Numbered from the stretch's first letter, positions 43,799 through 54,395 are shown. The stretch: DNA of 64,000 bases from Paractinoplanes brasiliensis (GCF_004362215.1 NZ_SNWR01000001.1:4260001-4324000), one strand, 5' to 3'. The notes: a model not told the origin generated them from the sequence alone. Program-made: numbers and translations.

Positions 43799-44623
43799 TC
43801 AGAAGCCCTTCGGATGCCAGACCGTCTTGATCTCCAGAAGGGCGGTCATCGCGCCCGTGCCGGGGTCCTCCGAGTAGTCAACGCCCGAGGTGGGCCGAAT
43901 GACCCGCTTGAGGGTGCCGGCGGCCGCCCTTTCGAGTTCGGTCGCCAGGTCGGCGTCGTCGACCCCGGACAGGTCGAGCGCGTTCACGTCGTCGTGCGAG
44001 GCGAGCCACGGCGCGATCTCGGCGGCCCGGCCGGTCAGCAGGTTGACCACTCCGCCGGGCACGTCCGAGGTGGCCAGCACCTCGCCCAGGGTGATCGCGA
44101 CCTGTGGGTTGGTGGCCACCACGACCACCGTGTTGCCGGTGACGACGGCCGGGGCGATCACGCTGACCAGGCCGAGCAGCGAGCCGGGGGCGACCACGCC
44201 GACGACCCCCGTCGGCTCGGGGGCCGAGATGTTGAAGAACGGGCCGGCCACCGGGTTGGCCCCGCCGGCCACCTGGGCGATCTTGTCGGACCAGCCCGCG
44301 TACCAGACCCAGCGGTCGACCGCCGCGTCCACCTCGGAGCCGGGCACGCCCAGCGACTTGAACTCGGCCCGGCGGGCCTCGATCATCTCGGCGATGCGGT
44401 AGAGCACCTGACCGCGGTTGTACGCCGTGGCCCCGGCCCAACCGGGCTGGGCCGCGCGGGCGGCGACCACGGCGTCGCGGGCGTCCTTGCGCGAGGCGAG
44501 GGCCACGTTGTCGCCGTCCACCAGATAGGTCCGTCCTGATTCGCTGCGCGGGAACTTCCCGCCGACGTACAGCTTGTAGGTCTTCCGCACCGCGAGGCGG
44601 GACGGGGTCGAGGACTTAGGCAA
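43799..44623 (-). CDS. Aldehyde dehydrogenase-like protein without the catalytic half
   Basis: The 274 residues match the NAD-binding part of aldehyde dehydrogenases: LYVGGKFPRSESGRTYLV, a stretch like GVVGVVAPGSLLGLVSV, and ALDLSGVDDADLATEL where the family has the glycine motif. The parts with the catalytic Glu and Cys are absent. The coding region is intact, so this is a consistent short protein. TTG 44623 overlaps the upstream gene's stop and has GGAGG 6 bases before it; ATG 44650 is the alternative. It is the third gene of deoC-aldh-aldh' and probably pairs with the full enzyme. Confidence 0.82.
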   Translation of the reverse strand: MPKSSTPSRLAVRKTYKLYVGGKFPRSESGRTYLVDGDNVALASRKDARDAVVAARAAQPGWAGATAYNRGQVLYRIAEMIEARRAEFKSLGVPGSEVDAAVDRWVWYAGWSDKIAQVAGGANPVAGPFFNISAPEPTGVVGVVAPGSLLGLVSVIAPAVVTGNTVVVVATNPQVAITLGEVLATSDVPGGVVNLLTGRAAEIAPWLASHDDVNALDLSGVDDADLATELERAAAGTLKRVIRPTSGVDYSEDPGTGAMTALLEIKTVWHPKGF

Positions 44624-46040
44624 GGTATGCCTCCAGGCCGTGCCGGCCACCCTCGCGGCCGTATCCGGATTCCTTGTAGCCGCCGAACGGCGACGTCGGG
44701 TCGAACTTGTTGAACGTGTTGGCCCAGACCACGCCGGCCCGCAGCTTGTCGGCGACGGCCAGGATCCGCGAGCCCTTCTCGCTCCAGATGCCGGCCGAGA
44801 GTCCGTACGGGGTGTTGTTGGCTTTTTCGATCGCCTCGGCCGGCGTGCGGAAGGTGAGCACGGACAGCACCGGGCCGAAGATCTCCTCGCGGGCGATCCG
44901 GTGGGCCTGGGTCACGCCGGTGAAGATCGTCGGAGCGAACCAGAAGCCACGGGCGGGCAGCTCGCACGGCGGCGACCAGCGTTCCGCGCCCTCCGACGCC
45001 CCAATTTCCGACAATTCGGTAATGCGGGCGAGCTGCGCCGCCGAGTTGATCGCGCCGACGTCGGTGTTCTTGTCGAGCGGATCGCCGACCCGCAGCGTGG
45101 CCATCCGCCGCTTGAGCGAGTCGAGCAGCTCGGTGGCGATCGACTCCTGCACCAGCAGCCGGGAACCCGCGCAGCAGACGTGGCCCTGGTTGAAGAAGAT
45201 GCCGTTGACGATGCCCTCGACGGCCTGGTCGATCGGCGCGTCGTCGAAGACGATGTTGGCCGCCTTGCCGCCGAGCTCGAGCGTGAGCTTTTTGCCCGTG
45301 CCGGCCACCGAGCGGGCGATCTGGCGGCCCACCTCGGTCGAGCCGGTGAAGGCGACCTTGTTGACGTCGGGGTGCTCGACCAGGTAGCGGCCGGTGTCAC
45401 CGGCGCCGGTCACGATGTTGACCACGCCCGGCGGCAGCTCGGCCTGACGGCAGATGTCGGCGAAGAACAGCGCCGAGAGCGGCGTCGTCTCGGCCGGCTT
45501 GAGCACCACGGTGTTGCCCGCGGCCAGCGCCGGGGCGATCTTCCAGGCCAGCATGAGCAGCGGGAAGTTCCACGGGATGACCTGCCCGGCCACGCCGAGC
45601 GGCCGTGGGTCGGGGCCGAGGCCGGCGTACTTCAGCTTGTCGGCCCAGCCCGCGTAGTAGAAGAAGTGCGCGGCGACCAGCGGCAGGTCGACGTCGCGCG
45701 ACTCCTTGATCGGCTTGCCGTTGTCGAGCGACTCGAGCACGGCCAGCTCGCGGGAGCGTTCCTGCAGGATGCGGGCGATCCGGAACAGGTATTTCGCGCG
45801 CTCCGAGCCGGGCAGCGCGGACCAGCTCTCAAAGGCGCGGCGGGCCGCGGCCACGGCCCGGTCGACGTCTTCCGGCCCGGCCAGGGCGACCTCGGAGAGG
45901 ACCTGCTCGTCGGCCGGGTTGATAGTCTTGAAGGTGTCCTTGGCCTCGCCGAACTCGCCGTCGATGAACAGCCCGTACGAGGGGGCGATGTCGACGATCG
46001 AGCGGGACTCGGGCGCGGGGGCGTACTCGAAAAGCGACAT
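44616..46040 (-). CDS. NAD-dependent aldehyde dehydrogenase (full length)
   Basis: The 474-residue protein is complete: the N-terminal FIDGEFGEAKDTFKTINPAD, VIPWNFPLLMLAWKIAPALA, the catalytic Glu in LELGGKAANIVF, and the catalytic Cys region FFNQGHVCCAGSRLLV. ATG 46040 is 5 bases after deoC. In this context acetaldehyde released by DeoC is the likely substrate, giving acetate or, with CoA, acetyl-CoA; the sequence does not settle which. Confidence 0.93.
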   Translation of the reverse strand: MSLFEYAPAPESRSIVDIAPSYGLFIDGEFGEAKDTFKTINPADEQVLSEVALAGPEDVDRAVAAARRAFESWSALPGSERAKYLFRIARILQERSRELAVLESLDNGKPIKESRDVDLPLVAAHFFYYAGWADKLKYAGLGPDPRPLGVAGQVIPWNFPLLMLAWKIAPALAAGNTVVLKPAETTPLSALFFADICRQAELPPGVVNIVTGAGDTGRYLVEHPDVNKVAFTGSTEVGRQIARSVAGTGKKLTLELGGKAANIVFDDAPIDQAVEGIVNGIFFNQGHVCCAGSRLLVQESIATELLDSLKRRMATLRVGDPLDKNTDVGAINSAAQLARITELSEIGASEGAERWSPPCELPARGFWFAPTIFTGVTQAHRIAREEIFGPVLSVLTFRTPAEAIEKANNTPYGLSAGIWSEKGSRILAVADKLRAGVVWANTFNKFDPTSPFGGYKESGYGREGGRHGLEAYLA

Positions 46041-46045
46041 CGGCC

Positions 46046-46996
46046 TCAGTCCAGCGTGAAGTAGTCAGGACCGGCGTAGTGGCCGGTGGTCAGCTTGGTG
46101 CGCTGCATCAGCAGGTCGTTGAGCAGGGACGACGCGCCGAACCGGAACCAGTCGGGATGCAGCCAGTCGTCGCCGCAGGTCTCGTTGATCATCACGAGGT
46201 ATTTGATGGCGTCCTTCGTCGTCCGGATGCCGCCGGCCGGTTTGACGCCGACCTGCCGCCCGTAACGCTCGCGGAAGTCGCGCACCGCCTCGAGCATCAG
46301 CAGCGTCACCGGGGGAGTGGCGTTGACGCCGACCTTGCCGGTGGAGGTCTTGATGAAGTCGGCGCCGGCCAGCATGGCCAGCCAGGAGGCGCGGCGCACG
46401 TTGTCGTACGTCGCGAGCTCGCCGGTCTCCAGAATGACCTTGAGGTGGGCCGGGCCGGCCGCTTCCTTGACCGCGACGATCTCGTCGAAGACGCGGGCGT
46501 AGTCACCGGCCAGGAACGCGCCCCGGCTGATCACCATGTCGATCTCGTCGGCGCCGCCGGCCACCGCGTCACGCGTGTCGGCCAGCTTCACGTCGAGCGG
46601 GGCCTGCCCGGACGGGAAGGCGGTGGCGACGCTGGCCAGGTGGACGCCCGAGCCGGCCAGCACCTCGGCCGCCGTCGGGACCATGGCCGGATAGACGCAG
46701 ACCGCGGCGACCGGCGGGCAGGTGGGGTCGGCCGGGTCGGGCCGCAGGGCCTTGGCCGACAGGGCGCGCACCTTGCCCGGGGTGTCGGCGCCCTCGAGGG
46801 TGGTGAGGTCGACCATCCGGATGGCCAGGTCGATCGCCTGCGCCTTGCTGGTCGTCTTCACCGATCGGGTGCCCAGCGCCGCCGCCCTGGCCTCGATGCC
46901 CACCTTGTCGACGCCGGGCAGTCCGTGCAGGAAGGTCCGGAGATCGGCGGGTGAATCGGGCAGGCCGGACAGCCTTGACGTCGCTGTCGCAGTCAT
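46046..46996 (-). CDS. deoC: Deoxyribose-phosphate aldolase DeoC
   Basis: DeoC splits 2-deoxyribose-5-phosphate to acetaldehyde and glyceraldehyde-3-phosphate. The 316-residue class I aldolase has EIDMVISRGAFLAGDYARVF and the Schiff-base region FIKTSTGKVG, and a C-terminal GVKPAGGIRTTKDAIKYL. It begins at ATG 46996, 7 bases after a TAGAAT -10, and starts the deoC-aldh-aldh' unit. It is divergent from upp with 60 bases between. Confidence 0.95.
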   Translation of the reverse strand: MTATATSRLSGLPDSPADLRTFLHGLPGVDKVGIEARAAALGTRSVKTTSKAQAIDLAIRMVDLTTLEGADTPGKVRALSAKALRPDPADPTCPPVAAVCVYPAMVPTAAEVLAGSGVHLASVATAFPSGQAPLDVKLADTRDAVAGGADEIDMVISRGAFLAGDYARVFDEIVAVKEAAGPAHLKVILETGELATYDNVRRASWLAMLAGADFIKTSTGKVGVNATPPVTLLMLEAVRDFRERYGRQVGVKPAGGIRTTKDAIKYLVMINETCGDDWLHPDWFRFGASSLLNDLLMQRTKLTTGHYAGPDYFTLD

Positions 46997-47003
46997 GAGA
47001 ACG

Positions 47004-47009
47004 ATTCTA
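47004..47009 (-). promoter_or_regulatory. deoC -10 box (TAGAAT)
   Basis: On the minus strand TAGAAT ends exactly 7 bases before ATG 46996; no ribosome site is needed, so the mRNA is probably leaderless. Confidence 0.7.
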
Positions 47010-47043
47010 CGCGGGCCCCCGACAGTTGATCTTGGTTGACCGG

Positions 47044-47049
47044 TAGGTT
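47044..47049 (+). promoter_or_regulatory. upp -10 box (TAGGTT)
   Basis: TAGGTT ends 7 bases before GTG 47057. Confidence 0.65.
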
Positions 47050-47056
47050 GATCGGC

Positions 47057-47689
47057 GTGGACGTACTCGTCGTAGATCACCCGCTGGCTCAGACCCGCCT
47101 CACCGCGATGCGGAAGTCGGACACCGACTCCGGCGTCTTCCGGGCGTCCCTGCACGAGCTGACCACCATGGTGGTCTACGAGGCGGCGCGTACGTTCGCC
47201 ACCGAGACCTACCCGATCAGCACGCCGGTGGCGCCGACCGAGGGCATCCGGCTGGCCACCCCGCCGCTGATCGTGCCCGTGCTGCGGGCCGGCCTGGGCA
47301 TGGCCGACTCGGCGCTGGCCCTGCTGCCCGAGTCGTCGATGGGCTTCGTCGGACTGGCGCGCGACGAGCACACGTACGAGCCCCGGGCGTACATGGAATC
47401 GCTGCCCGGCGACCTGTCCGGCCAGCCCGTGCTGGTGCTCGACCCGATGCTGGCCACCGGCGGCTCGCTGCTGCACTGCTGCCGGCTGCTGGTCGACCGC
47501 GGCTGCACCGACGTGATCATCTGCTGCGTGCTGGCCGCCCCCGAGGGCATCAGCCGCCTCGAGGAGTCGGGTCTGCCGCTCCGCCTGGTCACCGCCTCGA
47601 TCGACGAGGGTCTCAACGACAAGAAGTACATCGTCCCCGGCCTCGGCGACGCCGGTGACCGCCAGTTCGGCGGCATGCGCAGGTTCTAG
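47057..47689 (+). CDS. upp: Uracil phosphoribosyltransferase Upp
   Basis: Upp salvages uracil to UMP. The 210-residue protein shows the start DVLVVDHPLAQTRLTAMRKS, the internal VPVLRAGLGMADSAL and the PRPP-binding VLDPMLATGGSL. GTG 47057 gives the family's standard N-terminus and has leaderless spacing to TAGGTT. Its stop shares CTAG with the convergent Nudix gene. Confidence 0.96.
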   Translation: MDVLVVDHPLAQTRLTAMRKSDTDSGVFRASLHELTTMVVYEAARTFATETYPISTPVAPTEGIRLATPPLIVPVLRAGLGMADSALALLPESSMGFVGLARDEHTYEPRAYMESLPGDLSGQPVLVLDPMLATGGSLLHCCRLLVDRGCTDVIICCVLAAPEGISRLEESGLPLRLVTASIDEGLNDKKYIVPGLGDAGDRQFGGMRRF

Positions 47690-48171
47690 GAGCTGTAGCT
47701 CCAGCTGAGGGCACGGCCGTCCTGGAACGGCATGACGCCGTGGAAGACGGTGGGGGAGTCGGCGAAGACCAGCGGGAGGAAGTGCCGGTCGGACTCCCAC
47801 ATGGGCACGTTGCCGGCCAGCACGTCCTTGACCGGCACCCAGTGCAGGCTGCCCTCGTCGTTGCCGCTGAGCGGGGTGCCCGTCCAGGCGGTGACGCGGA
47901 ACAGGAAGCCGAACCAGTTCGCCCCGCCGCGCCCGAAACCGGGCCACGAGATCGTGCCCGCCATCTCGACTGCCGCGCAGTCGATCCCGGCTTCCTCGTG
48001 GATCTCGCGCCGCAGGCCGCTCACCACGTCCTCGTCCGGCTCCAGCTTGCCGCCCAGGCCGTTGTACTTGCCGTAGTGAAGATCATCCGGACGGGTGTCA
48101 CGCCGGACCATCAACACACTGTCCCGGTCGGGTGACAAAACGTAGCCCAGAGTCGCGATGATCGCCTGCAC
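47686..48171 (-). CDS. Nudix hydrolase
   Basis: The 161-residue protein has the complete Nudix box, GGKLEPDEDVVSGLRREIHE-E-G (about residues 40-62), and the MutT-like start IIATLGYVLSPDRDSVLMVR. Substrate unknown; 8-oxo-dGTP or other nucleoside triphosphates are common for this group. GTG 48171 is set by TAAAGT 7 bases upstream; longer readings add a Ser/Arg-rich non-family stretch. Confidence 0.87.
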   Translation of the reverse strand: MQAIIATLGYVLSPDRDSVLMVRRDTRPDDLHYGKYNGLGGKLEPDEDVVSGLRREIHEEAGIDCAAVEMAGTISWPGFGRGGANWFGFLFRVTAWTGTPLSGNDEGSLHWVPVKDVLAGNVPMWESDRHFLPLVFADSPTVFHGVMPFQDGRALSWSYSS

Positions 48172-48178
48172 GGCACGG

Positions 48179-48184
48179 ACTTTA
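48179..48184 (-). promoter_or_regulatory. -10 box (TAAAGT) of the Nudix gene
   Basis: On the minus strand TAAAGT ends 7 bases before GTG 48171. Confidence 0.6.
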
Positions 48185-48245
48185 GGCCAACGTCTGCTAC
48201 CGGGATATAACCGACCTGGCGATCTGTTCGCGTGACTGGGGACAC

Positions 48246-48251
48246 TATCGT
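48246..48251 (+). promoter_or_regulatory. -10 box (TATCGT) of the GPP34 gene
   Basis: TATCGT ends 8 bases before ATG 48260. Confidence 0.6.
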
Positions 48252-48259
48252 TTCGATCC

Positions 48260-48943
48260 ATGACCTCCATGCCCCTCGCCGAGGAACTGCTTCTGCTCGC
48301 GTACGACGACCAGACCGGCAAGGCCACCGGCTCCCGGATCGGGCTCGACCTCGGCATGGCCGCGGCCGTGCTGGTCGACCTGGCGCTGGCGGGACGCATC
48401 GCCTACGTCGACGGCTACCTCAAGGTGATGGATCCGAGCCCGATCGGCGACCCCATCGCCGACGCCGTGCTGGCCAAGGCGGCCGGGGACGAGCCGCACA
48501 CGCCCGCCCAGTGGCTGCAGCGCCTGCGGCACCGGCTGCGCACCCGGGTGCTGGAAGACCTGGTCGCCCGGGGCGTGGTGCAGGACGTGGACGAGACGCA
48601 GATGGGCGTGATCCACGTGCACCGCTACCCGACCACCGACCCGGCGTTCGAGGCCGAGATCCGGGGCCGGCTGGCCGACGCGCTGACCAGCGGCGCGCTC
48701 TGCGACGAGCGCACCGCGGCGCTCGCCACCCTGCTGGTGGCCTGCCGGATGGAGCCCGCGCTGCGTCTGCCCCCCGAGGACGTCGCCAAGGCGCACGACC
48801 GCCTCGAGCAGATCGCCTCGGGCGCCGGCTTCATGGCCGGGGGCAACCTGGAGGACTCGATCGTCCGGCCCAGTGTCGCCCTGGTGGTGGCCACGCTGAG
48901 CAAGGCGATCAGGGCCGCCCTGGGCGCGCCCAAGCCGGCCTGA
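48260..48943 (+). CDS. GPP34/GOLPH3-family protein
   Basis: The 227-residue protein fits the bacterial GPP34 (GOLPH3-like) family: LAEELLLLAYDDQTGK at the start, a set of helices with LDLGMAAAVLVDLALAGRI, and DERTAALATLLVACRM. In eukaryotes the family binds phosphatidylinositol-4-phosphate; the bacterial role is not known. It lies between the Nudix and phosphomutase genes; stop abuts the convergent mutase stop in the palindrome TGATCA. Confidence 0.85.
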   Translation: MTSMPLAEELLLLAYDDQTGKATGSRIGLDLGMAAAVLVDLALAGRIAYVDGYLKVMDPSPIGDPIADAVLAKAAGDEPHTPAQWLQRLRHRLRTRVLEDLVARGVVQDVDETQMGVIHVHRYPTTDPAFEAEIRGRLADALTSGALCDERTAALATLLVACRMEPALRLPPEDVAKAHDRLEQIASGAGFMAGGNLEDSIVRPSVALVVATLSKAIRAALGAPKPA

Positions 48944-50578
48944 TCAGACCCCGAGAGCCGTGGCGATCTCGCGCCGCAGTTCGACCAGGCCGTCGCCCGC
49001 TCGTGCCCGGGCGGCGGCCGGCCCACCGGCGTCGACCGGCACAACCACTTCCAGGTACGCCTTGAGTTTCGGCTCCGTGCCCGACGGCCGGATGACCGCC
49101 CGCGCCGACGCCGTACGGAACGTCAGCACGTTGTTCGCCGTGTCGTCGGTGACGCTCGCTGCCTCGCCGAGCAGCGACCCCGGCGGAGCCTGGCGGGCCC
49201 GGGTCATCGCCGCCCCGATCTCGGCCAGGTCGTCGACGCGCACCGAGAGCTGATCGGTCGCGTGCACCCCGAACTCCGTGGCCAGCTCGTCGAGCCGGTC
49301 GGCCAGGGTACGCCCCTCGGCCTTGAGCCCGGCCGCCAGCTCCGCCACCGTCAGCGCGGCCGTGATGCCGTCCTTGTCACGCACCAGGCCGGGCGCCACG
49401 CAGTAGCCGAGCGCCTCCTCGTAGCCGTATGCCAGTTCCTCGGCCGCCCGGACGATCCACTTGAACCCGGTCAACGTCTCGGCGTAGGGCACGCGCCGGG
49501 CCTGGCACAGGCGGCCCAGCAGCTGCGACGAGACGATCGTGGTCGCGTACGTCCCGGGCCGGCCCCGACGGATCAGGTGGTCCCCGAGCAGCACGCCGAG
49601 CTCGTCCCCGCGCAGCGCCCGCCACCCGTCGCCCGCCGGGACGGCCACCGCGCACCGGTCCGCGTCGGGGTCGTTGGCGATCGCCAGGTCGGCCCCCGAG
49701 GTGGCGGCCAGTTCCAGCAGCAGGTCCATCGCGCCCGGCTCCTCCGGGTTGGGGAACGCGACGGTCGGGAACTCCGGGTCGGGCTCGGCCTGCGCCGCCA
49801 CCACGGCCGGGTCCGGGAAACCGGCCGCCGCGAACGAGGCCAGCAGCGTCGACGCGCCGACCCCGTGCATCGGCGTGTACGCGACGACGATGTCCCGCGG
49901 GCCGCCCTCCGACAGCACGGCCGCGGCGCTCCCGGCGTACCGCTCAAGGATCTTGTCGTCGAGGAGGGTGCCCGGCGGGCCCAGCGGGATGTCCGCGATC
50001 CGCCCCACGGCCCGGATCGCGGCCTCGATGCCCGCGTCGGCCGGCGGCACGATCTGAGCGCCGTCACCGCCCGGACCGCCCAGCTGCCGGCCCAGATAGA
50101 CCTTGTAGCCGTTGTCCTGCGGCGGGTTGTGGCTGGCCGTGACCATCACCCCGGCCACCGCGTCCAAGGCCCGTACGGCGTACGCCAGCACCGGCGTCGG
50201 CAGCAGGGCCGGCATGACCAGGGCGTCGCGCCCGGCGCCGGTCGCGACCCTGGCCGTCTGCTCGGCGAACTCCTTCGAGCCGTGCCGGGCGTCGTACCCG
50301 ATCACCAGCGGGCCGGCGCCGCCCTGCTCGGCCAGCCAGGTGATCAGCCCGGCGGCGGCCCGCGTGACGACGGCGAGGTTCATCCCGTTCGGCCCGGCGC
50401 GCAGCCGGCCCCGCAGACCGGCGGTGCCGAAGGTCAGCGGGCCGGCGAACCGGTCACGCAGCTCGGCCTCGGTGCCGGGCAGCCCGGCGATCAGCCGGGT
50501 CAGCTCGTCCCGCGTGGCCGGGTCGGGGTCGTCCGCCAGCCAGGTCTCGGCCAGGGACTGCAGTTCGTCAGGCGCCAT
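48944..50578 (-). CDS. Phospho-sugar mutase, PGM2-like (candidate phosphopentomutase)
   Basis: A 544-residue member of the alpha-phosphohexomutase superfamily, with the active serine loop VTASHNPPQDNGYKVYLG, metal loop NDPDADRCAV, sugar-binding GDELGVLLG region and C-terminal phosphate loop IRPSGTEPKLK. The QDNGYKVY extension of the serine loop is typical of the PGM2 group, whose mammalian member is a phosphopentomutase. With deoA, deoC and upp nearby and no deoB gene, deoxyribose-1-phosphate to -5-phosphate is a sensible reaction; phosphogluco- or mannomutase cannot be excluded. ATG 50578 follows a possible TATC -10 region. Confidence 0.85.
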   Translation of the reverse strand: MAPDELQSLAETWLADDPDPATRDELTRLIAGLPGTEAELRDRFAGPLTFGTAGLRGRLRAGPNGMNLAVVTRAAAGLITWLAEQGGAGPLVIGYDARHGSKEFAEQTARVATGAGRDALVMPALLPTPVLAYAVRALDAVAGVMVTASHNPPQDNGYKVYLGRQLGGPGGDGAQIVPPADAGIEAAIRAVGRIADIPLGPPGTLLDDKILERYAGSAAAVLSEGGPRDIVVAYTPMHGVGASTLLASFAAAGFPDPAVVAAQAEPDPEFPTVAFPNPEEPGAMDLLLELAATSGADLAIANDPDADRCAVAVPAGDGWRALRGDELGVLLGDHLIRRGRPGTYATTIVSSQLLGRLCQARRVPYAETLTGFKWIVRAAEELAYGYEEALGYCVAPGLVRDKDGITAALTVAELAAGLKAEGRTLADRLDELATEFGVHATDQLSVRVDDLAEIGAAMTRARQAPPGSLLGEAASVTDDTANNVLTFRTASARAVIRPSGTEPKLKAYLEVVVPVDAGGPAAARARAGDGLVELRREIATALGV

Positions 50579-50605
50579 CAGGGATTGATAGCACGCCTGA
50601 GGGGC

Positions 50606-52525
<1,920 letters not shown>

Positions 52526-52761
52526 CGAGGGGGTGTAGGGGCCGTCGCACGAACCCCGCTATCTTGCCGTGCCCCGGGCCCGATTTGAAAGTCACAACCG
52601 TCGTGTTCCGTCGAACTCGACCGTAGGTGACCGTGGAATCGCATTCTGTGTACTGTTTCGGACGCAGCGTGCAAAAGTCCTCACGCAGCCGGATTGAACG
52701 AAGGTTCAGGAACGCGGGGCCGGGTTTCGAGATCAACCGGTGTAGCGGGAGGGCGACGTCG

Positions 52762-52789
52762 CGCCGGCGCCCCGATCGGGGCGCCGGCG
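52762..52789. repeat. Perfect 28-bp palindrome
   Basis: The left half is CGCCGGCGCCCCGA and the right half is its exact reverse complement, without spacer. As RNA it would form a very stable hairpin on either strand; as DNA it is a symmetric site. No T-run follows. It lies about 240 bases from the kinase start. Confidence 0.9.
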
Positions 52790-53056
52790 GATTTGGCGAA
52801 GGGCGCCGGGGGAACAGAGAACGTCTTACCGTTGATGAAAGAGGCGTTGCGTCTTCGTGCCACAGTGGGCGAGGTATGCCGCACCTTGCGCGGTGTATGG
52901 GGCGTTTACCATCCGGTCGAACGCTTCTGATTCCGTCGCCGGACAGATCTCCGGACGGACTCTCGGTGTGCCCCACCGCGGCACGCCGTGGCACCGTGGA
53001 AAGCTCCTATCAGGGCTTTCGTAACCGAGCGCGATGCCGCGCGCACGGGAATGGCG

Positions 53057-53087
53057 TTGCACAGCGTTACCGAAAACGGTCTAGGCT
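53057..53087 (+). promoter_or_regulatory. Putative promoter (TTGCAC and TAGGCT) of the M20 amidohydrolase gene
   Basis: TTGCAC (53057-53062) and TAGGCT (53082-53087) are 19 bases apart, slightly long. They would give a leader of about 45 bases. Confidence 0.5.
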
Positions 53088-53138
53088 GTCGCCCGTCTGC
53101 GAAACCCGACAAACTCATTCGACGATACGGATGCCGAC

Positions 53139-54395
53139 GTGACTACGACTCTGACGGAGCCCGAAGGGGCCCAGAAGGAGTGGCCCGGGCCGTTGCCCGG
53201 CGCCGAGCCCCTGCCCGGCCAGCTCGACCGCTGGCTCGCCTCCCACGGTCAGGAGCTCGTAGCGATCCGGCGTCACATTCACGCGCACCCCGAGCCGTCC
53301 TATCACGAGTTCGAAACGGCGGCCCTGGTCGCCCGCGAGCTCGCCGTGGCCGGTCTGTCGCCGCACATGCTGCCCGAGGGCAACGGTGTGATCTGCGACA
53401 TCGGCGAGGGCGACCGGGTGATCGCGTTCCGCGCCGACCTCGACGCGCTGCCGCTGCAGGACCTCAAAACCGTGCCGTACAGGTCCACGGTGCCCAACGT
53501 CGCGCACGCGTGCGGCCACGACGTGCACACCACCGTGATGCTCGGCCTCGGCCTGGCCCTGCAGCAGCTGGCCGAGCAGGGCGAGCTGCCCGGCCGGGTC
53601 CGCCTGATCTTCCAGTGCGCCGAGGAGACGGTCCCCTCCGGAGCGCCGAGGCTGATCGCCGCCGGCGCGCTCAAGGACGTCGCCGCGATCTACGCCCTGC
53701 ACTGCTACCCGCAGCTGCCCGCGGGCCTGGTCGGGGTGCGTTCGGGCCCGTTCACCGCGGCCGCCGACACGGTCGACGTCAAGCTGACCGGCCCGGGCGG
53801 GCACACCGCCCGGCCGCACCTGACCGCCGATCTGGTGTACGCGCTGGCCAAGGTCATCACCGACGTGCCCGCGCTGCTGGGCCGCCGGGTCGACCCGCGG
53901 GCCGGGCTGTCGATGGTGTGGGGCGCCGTGCACTCGGGCGAGGCGTTCAACGCGATCCCCGGCGAGGGCTACGCGCGCGGCACCGTCCGGGTGCTGAGCC
54001 GTGAGGCCTGGCGCACCGCCCCCGAGCTGGTCACCCAGCTGATCAAGGACGTGGTCGCGCCGACCGGGGCGCACGTCGAGGTGGGCTACCACCGGGGTGT
54101 CCCGCCGGTGATCAACGACCGGATGGCCGCCGCCGTCATCGCGGGCGCCGCCGGCGCTGCGCTCGGCCCCGACCGGGTGGTCGAGGCCGAGATCAGCATG
54201 GGCGGCGAGGACTTCTCGTTCTATCTCGACCAGGTGCCGGGCGCGATGATCCGGCTGGGCACCGGGGTGCCCGGGTCGGACGAGAAGCACGACCTGCACC
54301 AGGGCGACTTCGATGTGGACGAGAGCAGCATCGGTTACGGCGTGCGGGTCATGGTCCACACCGCGCTGGCCGCCCTGGCGACGGGCGCGTTCTAA
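53139..54395 (+). CDS. M20-family amidohydrolase (peptidase M20D/hippurate hydrolase-like)
   Basis: The 418-residue metal-dependent amidase has RRHIHAHPEPSYHEFETA, the metal site AHACGHDVHTTVML, the paired Glu in CAEETVPSGA, and EISMGGEDFSFYLDQVPGA near the C-terminus. This is the amidohydrolase group that removes acyl groups from amino-acid amides (hippurate, IAA conjugates, N-acyl amino acids); the substrate cannot be told. GTG 53139 is used. In Streptomyces-like genomes such genes lie beside the deo/nucleoside region. The stop overlaps the DUF4349 stop on CTAA. Confidence 0.9.
   Translation: MTTTLTEPEGAQKEWPGPLPGAEPLPGQLDRWLASHGQELVAIRRHIHAHPEPSYHEFETAALVARELAVAGLSPHMLPEGNGVICDIGEGDRVIAFRADLDALPLQDLKTVPYRSTVPNVAHACGHDVHTTVMLGLGLALQQLAEQGELPGRVRLIFQCAEETVPSGAPRLIAAGALKDVAAIYALHCYPQLPAGLVGVRSGPFTAAADTVDVKLTGPGGHTARPHLTADLVYALAKVITDVPALLGRRVDPRAGLSMVWGAVHSGEAFNAIPGEGYARGTVRVLSREAWRTAPELVTQLIKDVVAPTGAHVEVGYHRGVPPVINDRMAAAVIAGAAGAALGPDRVVEAEISMGGEDFSFYLDQVPGAMIRLGTGVPGSDEKHDLHQGDFDVDESSIGYGVRVMVHTALAALATGAF

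Larger units (their letters stand above)
52526..53138. other. 613-base gene-free stretch with a perfect palindrome and a promoter
   Basis: Six-frame reading gives only Arg/Ser-rich overlapping frames without good starts, so no gene is called. The stretch must hold the kinase promoter (left, minus) and the amidohydrolase promoter (right, plus), and has a 28-base palindrome at 52762-52789. A small RNA is possible but cannot be shown. Confidence 0.6.

Noticed and set aside
44640..46064. A 474-residue plus-strand frame opposite the full aldehyde dehydrogenase
   Set aside because: It is a shadow of the dehydrogenase, whose catalytic motifs are all on the minus strand.
52790..52860. A cyclic-di-AMP (ydaO) riboswitch, suggested by the run GCCGGGGGAACAGAGAACG
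   Set aside because: The second conserved half of that riboswitch is not found downstream, and the next gene is not of the usual target type.
52627..53142. A 171-residue coding frame in the gap before the amidohydrolase gene
   Set aside because: It is Arg/Ser-rich without domain pattern, its third-position GC is not coding-like and it runs through the promoter of the next gene.
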